Of a stretch of DNA of 64,000 bases, positions 50,611 through 62,885 are shown piece after piece. Numbering within the stretch: the stretch's first letter is position 1; the number at the start of each line of letters is the position of its first letter. The stretch comes from Gorsachius magnificus (taxonomy: Eukaryota > Chordata > Aves > Pelecaniformes > Ardeidae). The notes below the pieces were generated by a model that saw nothing but the letters and a program-made list of their open reading frames with translations, did no database searches and was not told where the DNA came from. Where the stretch lies: contig CM067084.1 in NCBI GenBank assembly GCA_034008185.1, positions 74,743,255 through 74,807,254 of the forward strand, written 5' to 3'. A program made the translations under genes and the position numbers.

Positions 50611-52406
50611 ACACTCCTCAAGGGTTTATTTTATACATGTGGGGGCTTGTCTGCTCTTTCTCCTGGTCCCGCTGAGGTCTCATCAGCCACTGTTGCATGA
50701 GCTGGGGGCTCCTGGTGGCTCTCTCAACTCCTCTGGAGGCTCCCCCTGTTCGGGAAACCCTCCCTGTACACAGTGCTGGAACTGCTCACCTCAGCCAAGC
50801 AGAAGACTTCCACCCACCTCCTCCCCAGCTGATTTCCACCACCACCTGGAGAACAAGGCAGCAATGTGGCAGGGAAGTTTGTGCTGATGCTCCAGCTATA
50901 CTCTCTATCAATTCCAAAATGTCAGTAAGGAAACATGTTTGCAGAAATGACAGCATTATCTAGGTACTGACAGATTCTGCCTTGTGGATATGGTCAATGA
51001 AACAAGCAAACAGCAGAGAAAAGGGGGAAGCTGTAAGAGGTATAGGGCAGGTAGCAAATGTTACAGAAATGGTATTATCCTTTTTGTCCCAAATAACAAA
51101 TGGAGACTGCAGAAAGTCTACATTCTTCATCTTATCAATGTGGAAAAATACAGACAGCCACAGCTATTACACATAGTAATATAGGAAGGCAAGAAGACAT
51201 ATATTTATTCTGAAATCCATCAGATAACTTCAGTAAATCACATGTCAAAATATTTTTAAAAAGTGAGGTTTGGGGAATTGTTTCTTTTGCTTATGTTAAG
51301 CTGAGTAAAACAAAGTATACGAAATAAACTCAGATGCTTAATCATGGAGACAAAACTGAGGAAGATTATTCTGCTTTAAAAATATGGTTGCAACTTGCAA
51401 ATGTATTTTTAGAAGTGATTTTATTACAAAGTGTCCTATCAAGAAATATCATGAAAATTATGGTGAAGCATGCACATTGCTCAGTGACCAAAATGGTTAT
51501 AGAGAGTTTGGAAAGCTAAGCAATCTAGCAAGAGCTAAATTGTCTTAACATCGAAAAGTTGTGATGAAACCGTTCTCCTACCGTTACTTGGCCATCAATC
51601 ATTTATAACAGCAACTGTGTGGTGGGAGGACATGTACTGCTTCAGGCCATGAGAAAAAACAGGCCTTTAACTTTGATAATTTAGCACACGTTAACTGTGC
51701 TGGCTTGATAACCTCAACAAATTTTCTTTGCCCATAGAGGAGTATGGATAACTGTACCTGGCCTGCCATGGGTCAAATGGGTCTCTGCTCTTTGGATGCA
51801 GGGACCATTTCTATGCCTGTCCATGGAGACACTGGTTTACAATCTTACCCCTTAGCAAAGAACAGTAAGAACAACAGCAAGAAATATTTGGGAGAGAAAG
51901 TGAAGAAAAAGGGAAACAGGTATCTCTCAGATTCAAACCCGAGGGATAGTTTGGCTCAAAATATATTTGCATGGGAGGTGAAGCTTCTCTTGTTCTCTTT
52001 GGAGTCTGCAGTAAAGGGTCCGTGCAATCCACTCAGCACCTGGCTGTAACCAGATCCTTCAAAAAGTGCTAAACACCCATGATCTGAAATACAGACCACC
52101 AGAAACTATCTAAAGTTAGGTATCCAGTATGAGGCTTTGGAAAATCTGCAAAAACAGGACCCAGGGTAGGCAAAGTTCAAACCCATGAGGATGCACAGAA
52201 AACAACACAGCGGTCTAACGAGACTGAAACAGAAAAAATTCAGAGGAAGGAAAAGGACAGATAAACAGGGTGCTGAAAAATATGTTCAGAACCATTACAT
52301 TCTACATTATTTTTATCATCTGACAACTAAAACCTCTTCTGGACTACAATTAATCCACTCATTGCTCAAAAAAACCCCAACAAATGCAATTACTGAAAAG
52401 CAAGAA
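50611..52406. other. Intergenic, no gene recognised; GC-rich patch at 50640-50870
   Basis: Next to the truncated CR1 is about 230 bp of markedly GC-rich, CpG-poor DNA with two overlapping plus-strand frames (50639-50887, 50697-50963) lacking known motifs. The rest is ordinary AT-rich sequence. Confidence 0.45.
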
Positions 52407-52727
52407 TGTCATGGTTTAACCCAGCTGGCAACTCAGCACCACGCAGCTGCTTGCTCATTCCCCCCCTTCCCTCAGTGGGATGGGGGAGAGAATTGGAAAA
52501 AAAAGTAAGACCCATGGGTTGAGATAGAGACAGTTTAATAAAAGAAAATAAAAACAATAATAATAATGATAATGGTAAGAGAATATACAGAATATATAAA
52601 ACAAGTGATGCACAATGCAATTGCTCACCACCAATGCCCAGCCCATCCCGAGCAGCGATCACTCCCCCCCCCCCGCAACCGACTAACTCCCCCCGAGCAT
52701 GACGTTATATGGTATGGAATAAGGTGT
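52407..52727 (-). mobile_element. Truncated LTR, subfamily A, minus strand
   Basis: It begins TGTCATGGTTTAACCCAGCTGGCAACT, the reverse of an LTR 3' end, and follows the solo LTR at 1363-1912 through the AAT-rich section, GTGATGCACAATGCA and GAGCATGACGTTATATGGTATGGAATA. It then stops, so its 5' part (about 200 bp) is missing. A few bases later a second LTR begins in the opposite direction. Confidence 0.88.
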
Positions 52728-52987
52728 GGATACTGTCCTGGTTTCAGCTGGGACAGAGTTAATTTTCCTCCTAGTAGCTGGTATGGTGCTGTATTTTGGA
52801 TTTAGCACTAGAAGAATATTGGTAACTCACTGATGGTTTAGTTGTTGCTGGGTAGTGCTTAGACTGGCCAAGGACTTCTCAGCTCTCAGCTCTGCCAGGG
52901 GCACAAGAAACTGGGAGGGGGCACAGCCAGGACAGCTGACCCAAACTGACCAAAGGGCTATTCCAGACCATAGGATGTCATGCTCAG

Positions 52988-52996
52988 TATATAAAG
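52988..52996 (+). promoter_or_regulatory. TATA box of subfamily B LTR
   Basis: TATATAAAG sits in the expected promoter position, about 190 bp before the poly(A) signal of the same LTR. The same motif in the same context occurs at 56726-56734. Confidence 0.6.
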
Positions 52997-53176
52997 CTGG
53001 GGGAAGAAGGAGGAAGGGGGGGACATTTGGAGTGATGGCGTTTGTCTTCCCAAGTCACCGTTACGGATGATGGAGCCCTGCTGTCCTGGGGATGGCTGAA
53101 CACCTGCCTGCTGCTGGGAAGGAGAGAATTAATTCCTTGCTTTGCTTTGCTTGTGTGTGTGGCTTTTGCTTTCCCT

Positions 53177-53182
53177 ATTAAA
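53177..53182 (+). promoter_or_regulatory. LTR polyadenylation signal
   Basis: ATTAAA in CCCTATTAAACTCTCTTTATCTC. The equivalent in the copy at 56712-57100 is the site of a CR1 insertion. Confidence 0.5.
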
Positions 53183-54406
53183 CTCTCTTTATCTCAACCC
53201 ACGGGTTTTCTCACTTTTACTCCTCTGATTCTCTCCCCCATCCCACTGTGGGGGGAATGAGTGGTCGGCTGGGTGGTGCAGGGTGCAACTCTTGCCATTC
53301 TTCAGCCTTCTTCAGGCTACCTGCCATGGCCCTGCAGTCTGTCTGCTAATACTGCCATCACGTAGATGCCATGACTGGGAAAACATCCCATCTATGGGCA
53401 ATTAAGAAATAAACACCACAAACGAGATGGTTCCCTCTGGTCTGAGCTGCAATCTAACCTCACCCCCCCAAAAGTTTGTTCTAAATGTATTTTCCCTGTA
53501 ACTGGACCATCAGTGTGCCCCATGTGACATCTTGAAACAAAATGGTATCTGCCTTTTAACTCGCAAGAGAAAGAGCTTCACTGTAAGCCAAGTCTATCTA
53601 TCTGTGCAGCCACTCAGACATCTATAACAGCACCAGAACTCTAAGTACATGGAGGCAAACTCTTATCATTTTTTTGTTACATGGACTGAAAGAAATCAAA
53701 CTGGTGAAAGGTATTATTGCTATCAGGAAAATATACATTAAGAGCAATCGCTAACAGTTAACTAATACCTTTTACACAGACTCTCTCTAAGTAATGTATC
53801 TCTCCAGTTTGTTTGTGAAGGCAATCTCAATGCCTGTTTGCATCCCCTGAGCAAGCTCTTGAAACAGTGGTTGGTAGTGTACTTGCAAAATTAAAAAAGC
53901 TCTTGATAAGGAAGAACAGCAAAGACTGCTTGGTTTTCTTCTCCATTAGTTGTTGCTGGGTGAGCTGAAGGAAGCCATTCCTTGCTTTATGCCCAAAACA
54001 CCTTTCCAATAAATGCAGTTCAGTATTAGGTGCTCTCATGCACTTAAGATACTTAATTCCAGTTTTGCAAATCAAGTCCTAAAATCTTAGAAGTGCTTAT
54101 TTTAACTTATTAAATAAGTTAAAAAAAAACCCCAACAAACCAACACACAAAGAATATGTGAAATATTATTTCCATTGAGCTTTAAACCGCCTTGGCTACT
54201 TCTCTCTGGTGGGCACCCTAAACACTGAAAATCTATTAATTAGCACCATCAATTACTCACACCGATGAGCACTTGCACACCTGAGCAGTCACAGCGGGGT
54301 TAAGGAAGGCCCTCATACTGTTCCTCCAGGTACAGTTCCTTGATGCTCAAAGGTGTCACATCGCCCAGCCCTGTACGTTGCTTCCTGCAATTTGATGTAT
54401 ACTGTA

Positions 54407-54452
54407 TACTATATATATGTATACACACACACACACTATATACACTATACAT
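54407..54452. repeat. TA/AC microsatellite
   Basis: ACTATATATATGTAT followed by (AC)7 at 54423-54436 and then TATATACACTATACAT. It is probably length-polymorphic. Confidence 0.75.
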
Positions 54453-54769
54453 CTCGCAAAGGGATTTTATGAGAGCCTGATTGAATTACTTCAAACACAG
54501 TTCCACTCAAAGCTCAGAGTCACTGCAAAAACAGAACCCATGGAATGAAAACAGTATCATTTAGTTGTTACTTTTTGCAACCTATATTCCTGCTATTTTT
54601 GTTCTGCAGCTCTTGGAAAGCAATCATATTGTTCAGGGGTGATTCCCCCCACCCTCTCATTCCCCCCAGGGCTTGCATATGCTTGACACTACTTGGAAAA
54701 GTGACTAACAGGGTGTTCACTTTTACCAGGCCATTAATTGATAACACTTAATTAATCTGCTGTGTGAGA

Positions 54770-55130
54770 GATCAAATGAAGATTGTGTCCCACAACCAGC
54801 AACATATATTGACTTTGTTATTCCAATTATGTGTCTGACCAGAACAGCCCTTTGGTATAAGACTTAACCTTTGAATCACCCTCAGCGCAGAACTAGATCA
54901 GCTGCTAGGGATCTGACCTGAAAAAGACCTTGACACTGCCAGAGCTCTGTATGTGCTCGAAAACATTCCACCTTGTGCTTGTCATAGCCGGCGTTCGTGT
55001 TGTCATTAGCAATTACATTTGTGTGTTGGACACGATTCTCCGATAAGAAGCCGATAATTAGCGGGAAACTCTGATTACAATTCAGTTTCGCATTGGCACA
55101 CATTTTTGTTTATTTTATTTGGTGGTGGGT
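54770..55130. other. Candidate conserved noncoding element
   Basis: Unique sequence with homeodomain-type words close together (TCATTAGCAATTACA, CCGATAATTAGCGGG, CTGATTACAATTC) and several retained CpGs (GCCGGCGTTCG, TTCGCATT) in a region where CpGs are otherwise rare. It also includes CCAATTATGTG and CAGCTGCTAGG. This is the profile of an ancient developmental enhancer, inferred from sequence character only. Confidence 0.4.
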
Positions 55131-56711
55131 TTTTTTCTTTTCTTTAAAGAATGCCCAGAAAAGAGCAATTAGTTTCAGCAGCAATTGGGTAAATGCAGCA
55201 GACAAAGAGAGAAAATTGCCTTTAGCAGACAATTTATAAATCAGCTGTAGATTTCCAACTCAGTTTTTATTTTTGTTTCACTGAGTTATCTTCCACTAAA
55301 TTGATGGGTAACATCATCAGAGGCAGTTTTGGTGTAATTTACTATTAGAAAACATAATTAAAAATATATTCATCAGATTTCCTGTAGCTTTCTTCAAGGA
55401 TAGTGAACAGCAGCAGCATAACAAGAAGTAGCAATTGACCTTCTCTATGTGCTAATTTTGCAATGCTAAATCCATGTTTCTTCTCCCATAGAAGTCAGTA
55501 TAAAATCTGGAGCAGACATACTCAAAACTGCGTAGCAAATCTTAGTTAACATCCACCTGCCATAAACATCACATACCATTTTGTCAGACATGGGTCTGAC
55601 CAGGATATGGATGGCTATTTTATGGTGCAATTTTCTTTAATGCACCCTTTCTCCAGTGACACCCTTTCCAACCAGAGCTGGAGGATAGCATACAAATGTG
55701 ACAATGGATTGCACAAAGATGAATTCTTGAGAAAAGAAGTCAAAATACAGTAATATTTATTTTGGGGAAAAAAAAAAAAACAACAACCCAAAAATATTCT
55801 TTTAAGCCAACCTCATTATTTGAGCATTGAACTTAGCAATATTACTTGCTGGCATAGGAGGAAAGAAAAGTAGACAGGTAGCTCAGAGACACCTATGAAA
55901 AACAAAAAACCCGGAGAATGAGACCATCTCAGGTCCTCCATCTTGTCTGTTATTACAAGCTAGCATGAAGTAAGACTGCTCTTGGTTCTGACTTCACTGA
56001 TGTAAGCTAATGATAACTCACATGTGCAGCGGTGGTCTCTGAAACATTTCGTTTTCCAAGGATTAACCAAGACACGGAGTTTTCTTACTCTTTCCACAGC
56101 ATCCCATGGGGTCCTTTAACTTTTATCTGGCTGGGTACCTTGGCAGGCAACAGGGCTGTGCAGAGGAAATGCTTATGGAAGGTACCACTTGAAAACATCA
56201 GTATGGTATCCAGAAGTACTGTAAACCAACTGCAGCATGAACCCCCAAGAAATACATCTAAAGTTGGGGTGAATCTTGAACCCATAGTCTTCTGGCTGAG
56301 ATACAGAAACACTGCCAAATGAACCAAAGGCAAATGAGAAACATCCAAAGATAAATGAATATATGCCAAGGCTTATGTGTGCTATCAAGCAATAAATACA
56401 CTAGGAGTAGGAAGTGCAAAAAGTAATTAAGGTTAAGAAAGAGGCATATGCAGGGGCTAGAAAGATTGCAGAAGGAAGTTAAGAGAGTGTAAAGAAAAAA
56501 ATTAATACAGGAGGCAGAGGAAGAGACAGTAAGGGAGACTGCATGAGAGGTTAAGATAAATAAGAAGATAATTTTCAACTCTAAGGCTCAGGAGTCAGAT
56601 GTTGGAGAAGTGTCTCTAAGAGATGGCAAAAAAATTCCAGTCTAAAAAGCAGACATTGTGCTGAAGCAGATAAAAATCAAGTGTATCTAACTTCACATTC
56701 AAAAGGTTTTT

Positions 56712-57100
56712 GACGTCATGCTCAGTATATAAAGCTGGGGGAAAAAAAAGGGAGGGGGAGATGTTCGGAGTGATGGCATTTGTCTTCCCAAGTCACCGTC
56801 ACACGTGATGGAGCCCTGCTGTCCTGGGGATGGCTGAGCACCTGCCTGCCCATGGGAAGTGGTGAATGAATTCCTTGGTTTGCTCTGCTTGTGCATGCAG
56901 CTTTTGCTTTCCCCATTAGAATCATAGAATGTTTGGGTTGGAAGGAACCCCTAGAGGTCATCTAGTCCATTAAACTGTCTTTATCTCAGCCCATGAGTTT
57001 TCTAACTTTTACTTTTCCAATTCTCTCCCCATCCCACTGCGGGGGGAATCAGAGAGTGGCTGGGTATTGCTGAGTTGCTGGCTGGGGTTAAACCACGACA
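56712..57100 (+). mobile_element. LTR, subfamily B, 5'-truncated, interrupted by a CR1 tail
   Basis: It matches the 52734-53281 LTR from GACGTCATGCTCAGTATATAAAGC onward and runs to an intact 3' end, GGGGTTAAACCACGACA, at 57100. The first 250 bp or so of the LTR are missing. It retains the TATA box (56726-56734), the CACCGTCACACGTGATGGAGCC segment and the CTGTCTTTATCTCAGCC stretch. A 48-bp CR1 3' end (56919-56966) lies inside it. Confidence 0.9.
56919..56966 (-). mobile_element. Nested 48-bp CR1 3' end inside an LTR
   Basis: The plus strand reads GAATCATAGAATGTTTGGG...AGGAACCCCTAGAGGTCATC, the reverse of the CR1 tail. It is flanked by CCATTA at 56913-56918 and 56967-56972. The uninterrupted LTR at 52734-53281 reads straight through the site (CCCTATTAAACT), so the insertion and its 6-bp duplication are directly visible. 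Confidence 0.9.
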
Positions 57101-57689
57101 CCAACCCACATGTACATTATGAAATATTATGATATTATGGTTGTCCTTTGTAAGGACAAATGGATAAACTGAATTTGATGTGAAACCAGGACCACATTAG
57201 ACAAGTAGCTTGAAATGTTTGGAAAGATGCAAGAGACAAGGTATAAACAGGCTAGATGTGGCAAAAAGAAACTCAAAAACTTTGGAAAAGTGATTTAATG
57301 TGGGCCAGTCGGGAAACAGTCATATCAGCGACAATGTTATTTTAAGTGCCAGAGGGAGTATCAGCTCTTTTGCACTTAGATGACTAAGTAGAAACATGAA
57401 ATGGTCAGAGTACCATGGGTGGCTGTTGAAGGACCTTTTTTATCATGTTCTTCTTGAATGTGTTGGCATTAACTATTTGGGAAGTCACTAATCCTAGCAC
57501 GTAAAAGCTGGTATCTCTAAGCAAGAGGCTGTGTAAGCACACACAAGGGCACTTTAACCTGCAAAATCTATATTCAAACAATCTGTGGGAGCAAAAGTCT
57601 TAAGCAGAACAGTGAAAGCAAAAGTATCTCTTTTTCCTGGCAGTAATGGGAAGGGGGGATTTTGAAAGCTAATTTTTCTGTAATGTATT

Positions 57690-57702
57690 CCCCCCCCCCC
57701 CC
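57690..57702. repeat. Poly(C) tract
   Basis: Thirteen consecutive C on the plus strand. It is prone to sequencing or assembly length error. Confidence 0.7.
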
Positions 57703-58109
57703 TTAGCATTCTTGATTCTTAATATTTCCTACATAAATATTTTTTTCAGTGTTTTCATTGAACAGTGTTAAAGTGTGTCATTTACCAAAGTTTGAAAAAT
57801 ATTGCTAACCGGGCACATACCGGTACATGGACAGCGATGGAGATGGCAGCATTACCTGTTTGGCTGTAGTCTGGTTAATGAAGCAGAGAGAAAGGTTGGC
57901 TGAGGCTGTGACTGGCTTCCTCCTTCTTCTCATTATGTCTGACCACTTAAAAAAAAAAAAAAGTGACTATATTCTAATACAGGTTGGTCACCTTTGGCAC
58001 TGGGCTGAGGAAACGAGACTTCACTGAGACAGAGGACTCCCACAAGAAAGTGTGAAAAATTGAAATGACAAGGTTATGTCGATAGCTTGTTGAATGAATG
58101 AAGGGAATG

Positions 58110-58165
58110 AATTGAAATTTACATTTATATAGCACCGTTCATCTACACTGTATCACTCTGGACTA
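58110..58165 (-). mobile_element. Possible L3/AmnSINE-type 3' tail
   Basis: On the minus strand the order is GATGAACGGTGCTATATAAATGTAAAT, close to the widespread ancient tail GAAAGGCGCTATATAAATGTAA. It is short and diverged. Confidence 0.35.
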
Positions 58166-60989
58166 AGGAGTTCACTTCAGACTTACTTTGCCAGCACAGC
58201 TGCACTGGGGAGTGAAGTAGAACAGGATCAAACATCATTTTCCCAGAAACAGACCCTACAAAAATAGTGGAGCAAGGCAAAGAACCTGTGTAAAGCTTAA
58301 GAAGGGTGGAAAACAGGGTACAAAAAGCAGAGCACTTCATGCATGGAAGATTAGGAAGTGAGGAAGGTACTGAATAATATTTTTAAGTTTAGATCATGAT
58401 TCCAGGAATGAAACAAAGCAAAGTATACTAAAAATAATCTACACCTTTTATCTATTCCAATCCAGGAACAAGTATCCCACCATTCCTCACCTACTAACAG
58501 TAAAAACCTACAGATAGGGGGATTCAGTAACTCAGCTGTTGCATTGTTGCCTGTCCTTAAAGTTAGAAAGTTCTTTCTAAAGTACAACTTAAGTTTTCTT
58601 CACTTCATTTAAGTCCATTACTTCCTAATAAATTCTCGTTGAATATCAGGTTCAACTGAAGAAACCGATCACCGTCCTCTTGATAACAGCTTTTTATATA
58701 CTGGGAAGCTGGAATTATGTTCCTATTGGTCCTTGGTATGGCTAAAGGGTGGGTCAGTACTTACCTTTACTGACCCGACCCTCATTTTGCCTCTATATCA
58801 TGTTACTATGATAATATGAGAATATAGCACTGTTTGAGGGTCTAAACTAAAATCTTTCCCCTGTGTGTTTGATTCATGTAAGTAATTGTATGTTGGATGT
58901 TTGGGAGACAGGCTAGCAATTACTACTGTACACTCACTGATCACTCATGCACAAGGAGAATTTACCAAAATAACATTTATCAACCCATGGAACCCACATA
59001 TTATTTACCTAATTCATCTTCCAAGGTCTTGCAAAGGACCTCACCTCCAACTTATTATCTTTCATCCATCTCAACTAGGAGATCCTGAGTCATCTCATCC
59101 TGATGTTGCTACAAATATGCTTTCTTTGAGCATTTTCCTTGTAAAAATGAAATGCCTTAGTACAACAAGAGCACATCTACAAGGCAAGAGAATCTGACTT
59201 CTCACTTGCACCTCTACCACTTCCTGGTGTGATAAATCGTTGGTTGAATCCCTGCATAGTTCAGTGCTAAATAAAGTAATTATTCAAAATACAGCAGAGC
59301 ACCTAGAACACAGAACACATTACATTCTTCCAATCTGTTGCAAATTTTAGGGCTATTTGGGAAATAGCTTGACCAGTATGTACAGCAGAGCTTTCTCCTT
59401 CCCCTGTACCAAAAAACATACAATTTTGCCAAAAGTCATGAGATTTCAAAACAGGTCCACACTGATACACAACTTATTTTTTTGCTGTGGCATTTTTAGC
59501 TGACCAAATACAGGTCTATGACAAAGTAAGTTGCATAGCTCAGACGAGACACCTACATCATGTTGTCCCATATCTGCCACAGGCTGAAAGCTGAATCCCA
59601 CATGAACTGGACACACAGACATGCAAGTCCAAGCTTTCAAAGCACTCAGTCCCACATTTCCTTCTGCCATTCTCCCCTCTCACCTATCGAAGTGGTTTCC
59701 TGACACCTATTCCCCAACTATCCCTAGCCTTCAGTTCTCACCCTTTGACCTCCAGGGTTGAGATGCAGCCTTCCTTTCAGCCCCCACATTCACAAATACC
59801 AGCAGCTCACCAAAGACTGTGAGTACTTTCCTGCTTCCCCACTTTTCTGAGCCCTCATCTCCAGAGGAAATGTTTCTTTTGAGCTGTAACCTTTCTGACC
59901 CATCTGTTTTCCTGATGGTGGCGATGGGCAGCTAATAGCAAGTGCCTGTCAAGCTTGGCTTGCATCGGAGTGAGCAAAGGAGGCCAGTGCTACCGCCAAG
60001 AGCATTCCAGACTGCAGCCCACAAACAACACGGCGAGGCACGATACAATACAAAACAGCATGAGTGTTGGTACTATTAAATCACTTCTTTATGGTTCTTT
60101 TCACCCAAATGAAAACACTACTAATTCACAAGTGTTAATTAATTCACCAATGTTTGTAACAGTCTTAGAATCCATAGAGATTCATTTTACCATTAAAATG
60201 TTCTTAATATAGTTATTTTGCACAGCAACAGCAGGTAGGTCCTTGCTCCTCAACGTTAACCTCTATGCATTGTAATATAGCGTTGGAGAAGACAGTTTTG
60301 CTTAAGTGGTAAATACTGCTTTTTAAAAAGAGGGTCTTTATTTACATTCCTAAAAGGTTAGGGGTTTTTTTTATAACAAAAAACGTCTCACAGAAGACCA
60401 ATGACTTCCCACCCAGGCTTGGATCTGACATGCTATATGGATGGGTTCTGCTGATGCCTCTGACAAAGACATTCTACGTGAAACCAAGCAATTTGCTCAA
60501 TTTTGCTGGAAAATAAAAGGAGACAGCAAACCTTCCTTTCTTCTGAACTTTGTCTGCTTAACTTTGTAGGTTCTTTCAATTAGCTCACAATGAAATGGGG
60601 CCAGGTTTGTGGGCAGAGATAAACACAGAAGATTACAATAGCTCAGAAAGAAATAATACAAATAAGGATCTCTGCTGAAGCAGGATTTAAATAAGTGGAA
60701 ATGTTACTACTGCTCTGGAGGTGAAACTGGAGATGGGAGAAAAATGTTAAATTAAACTTCAAGGGTAAATCAAATGTTTTTCACCTTGATAGCAGACTCA
60801 TAGCCCTAGTTACAAAATATTGGGATAATATACCTAGAAGAAAATCCATGTGTATAGGATTCAAATTTTAGAAAGTATAGTGTAATGTTAAGCAGAAACA
60901 GTCAAGGCTGGTAGACAGACAAAGAGCAGAGGGTTAAAGGAATAAAAAATATGAAAAATTCTATTGAGCATACATAGTCTATACTTATA

Positions 60990-61160
60990 CAATCATAGAA
61001 TCATTTACGTTGTAAAAGACCCTTAAGATCATTGAGTCCAACGGTAAACCTAACACTACCAAATCCACCACTAGAACCATGTCCCCAAGCACCACACCTA
61101 CACACCTTCTAAATACCTCCAGGGATGGGGATGCAACTGGTTCCCTGGGCAGCCTGTTAC
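60990..61160 (-). mobile_element. Short CR1 LINE 3' fragment
   Basis: The plus strand starts AATCATAGAATCATTTACG and continues AAGACCCTTAAGATCATTGAGTCCAACGG, CCTCCAGGGATGGGGATGC and CCCTGGGCAGCCTGTT. This is the CR1 3' UTR and the last ORF2 codons in reverse, 5'-truncated after 170 bp. Confidence 0.93.
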
Positions 61161-62869
61161 TCCAAGACATGCTAGAAAGAAGATGCAAAAGAAACTGTGA
61201 GTGGATGGCAAGGGAATGTGAGAAAGCTATCTTAAATTCACCATTAGAAATGTAAAAGGACACAGCCTTGGAGTGGGGACAGAGAGACAAGAGGAATATA
61301 GCACTGATTAGTGGTGTCAGAACTTTTCCAGATGTACAACATGGTGGAAAATAAGAATTATTTCCTCAAGTAAGAATCGGGGAAGTAATTTGCTGCTCTG
61401 TAGGAGGAACATTTACTGGAAACCAAGCAGAAAGCTGGCAAGACATCTGTGCTAGGAGTAATGGTGAGACTTGGAGATAGGATGCTGATTATTCGGGGAC
61501 AGCCAGAAAGTCTTTCTTATTTGCCTAGTTCCCTGAGAAAACAGAGATGTTGAAATCATACCATATCTGTAGCCAGGCCATACCAGATCTGCTGCCAGAC
61601 TTTGTACTTGCCCAGCACTTCTTCATCCCAGCACTCATGGAAATATCTTGCATAAAGACAGACAAATAATAGTGTAATTCTGAGCAACTGAGAGCAAGAT
61701 AGCTCTAGGAAATTTGAGGCGGCTGATGAGAAAGGAGTATTTTGTACCAACCACATCTGAGCAGCACCAAGCGTGCATGCAGGTAAGTGGGTGAGATCTT
61801 GTAAAAAGCTCCAGATGGCCAGGTACTGAGAAAGAGGCAGCAGCATGAAGTCTGAGGTTAAACAGTGCCAAGGAAACAACAAAGACAAATCCAAATTCAG
61901 CTCACCAGAGCAGGAAGAAGGAGGGTTACAGTGCTAGGCTGGGGGAAACTGCCAGGCCTGGGCAAGGACAGCTTGTTAGACAAGGCTCTCACGCAGCTCG
62001 TGAAAATTATAAAGTCTGTATGCTCATTTGGCATTAAGCTGAGCTTCCCGGTTGCTTCCTTGCCATCATTTCTGCTGGGGACATCTGGAAGTGTCCTGGA
62101 TGTACCTGGTTTGTGCTCAGCAGTGAGAGCACAGATGGTGGACCAGATGTAGAAGACTTTGGAATGTATTCACAAAGAGCAAAGGGAAGTTTGAACTGTA
62201 GGCAAGGAACTAATTTGTACTGAAGGTTCAGTAGGGGAGAGAGAAAGGTCACGTATTAAATATATTAAATGCAAATTGGGAAGGTTGGGGTGTTTTAGAG
62301 AGGCAAAGGAGTGAGGAAATTGGAGACCTGGGGGAAGCACAGGTAAGCTGAATAAACAAAATATAAAGAGCTATCATGGCAGTCATGCGCCTACACAAGA
62401 GAAAAATGCTCTTCCAAAAAATAGATTCCCTATTAAGTGATTTTGCTTGATTTTTTCACGCCACTCATGAGTTATCAATCTCCCCACCCATAAAGACAAA
62501 TGTCATATCGGCCCTAACCCATCAGCTATTCTCAATTTATCACCATTTAATATATATTAAAATGCTCTTACCTCTGATTGCAAAAACAAACAAAATAAGG
62601 CAACATAAATCAAAAAGAAAGGGAAAGGGAAACGAGTAGGCTGAAGCGACAGAAGGGAGATCAGCTTCTCAAAAGAATGGCTTTTTTTTTTTCTCTTGAT
62701 CTTTGCATCCAAGCTCTCAAGGCCTCTCCACCACAAAAATACTCCAGTGGTCTTACACTGTAAATCACATCAGTAGTTTATTAATCCCCTCACAACACAG
62801 AAACAAATGCTCAGCCATGGAAAGGGAGAGGGGAAGCTGCAGAGTAGTAACAAACTCAGACACCCTAGG

Positions 62870-62885
62870 TCTCTCTCTCTCTCTC
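62870..62885. repeat. CT dinucleotide microsatellite
   Basis: Eight TC units in a row. Confidence 0.8.

Larger units (their letters stand above)
52734..53281 (+). mobile_element. LTR, subfamily B (TATA-containing), 3' end lost
   Basis: Its 5' end is intact: TGTCCTGGTTTCAGCTGGGACAGAG. It continues to GGAATGAGTGGTCGGCTGGGTGGTGC and then diverges, lacking roughly the last 30-40 bp, including the TTAAACCACGACA terminus seen at 57100. The middle differs from subfamily A by having a TATA box region and a CACCGT...GATGGAGCCCTGCTGTCCTGGGGATGG segment. No internal retroviral sequence adjoins it. The missing 3' end prevents a target-duplication test. Confidence 0.88.
53282..56711. other. Intergenic, no gene recognised
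   Basis: Unique sequence holding a TA/AC microsatellite (54407-54452) and a candidate conserved block (54770-55130). Open frames such as 56032-56322 (+) and 56258-56578 (-) overlap on opposite strands and have no recognisable domain. Confidence 0.5.
57101..60989. other. Intergenic, no gene recognised
   Basis: Unique AT-rich DNA with a 13-base C run at 57690-57702 and a possible L3/AmnSINE-type tail near 58110. The open frames are short and domain-free. Confidence 0.5.

Noticed and set aside
56032..56322. 96-codon plus-strand frame
   Set aside because: It overlaps minus-strand frames of the same size, and no homologous family was recognised.
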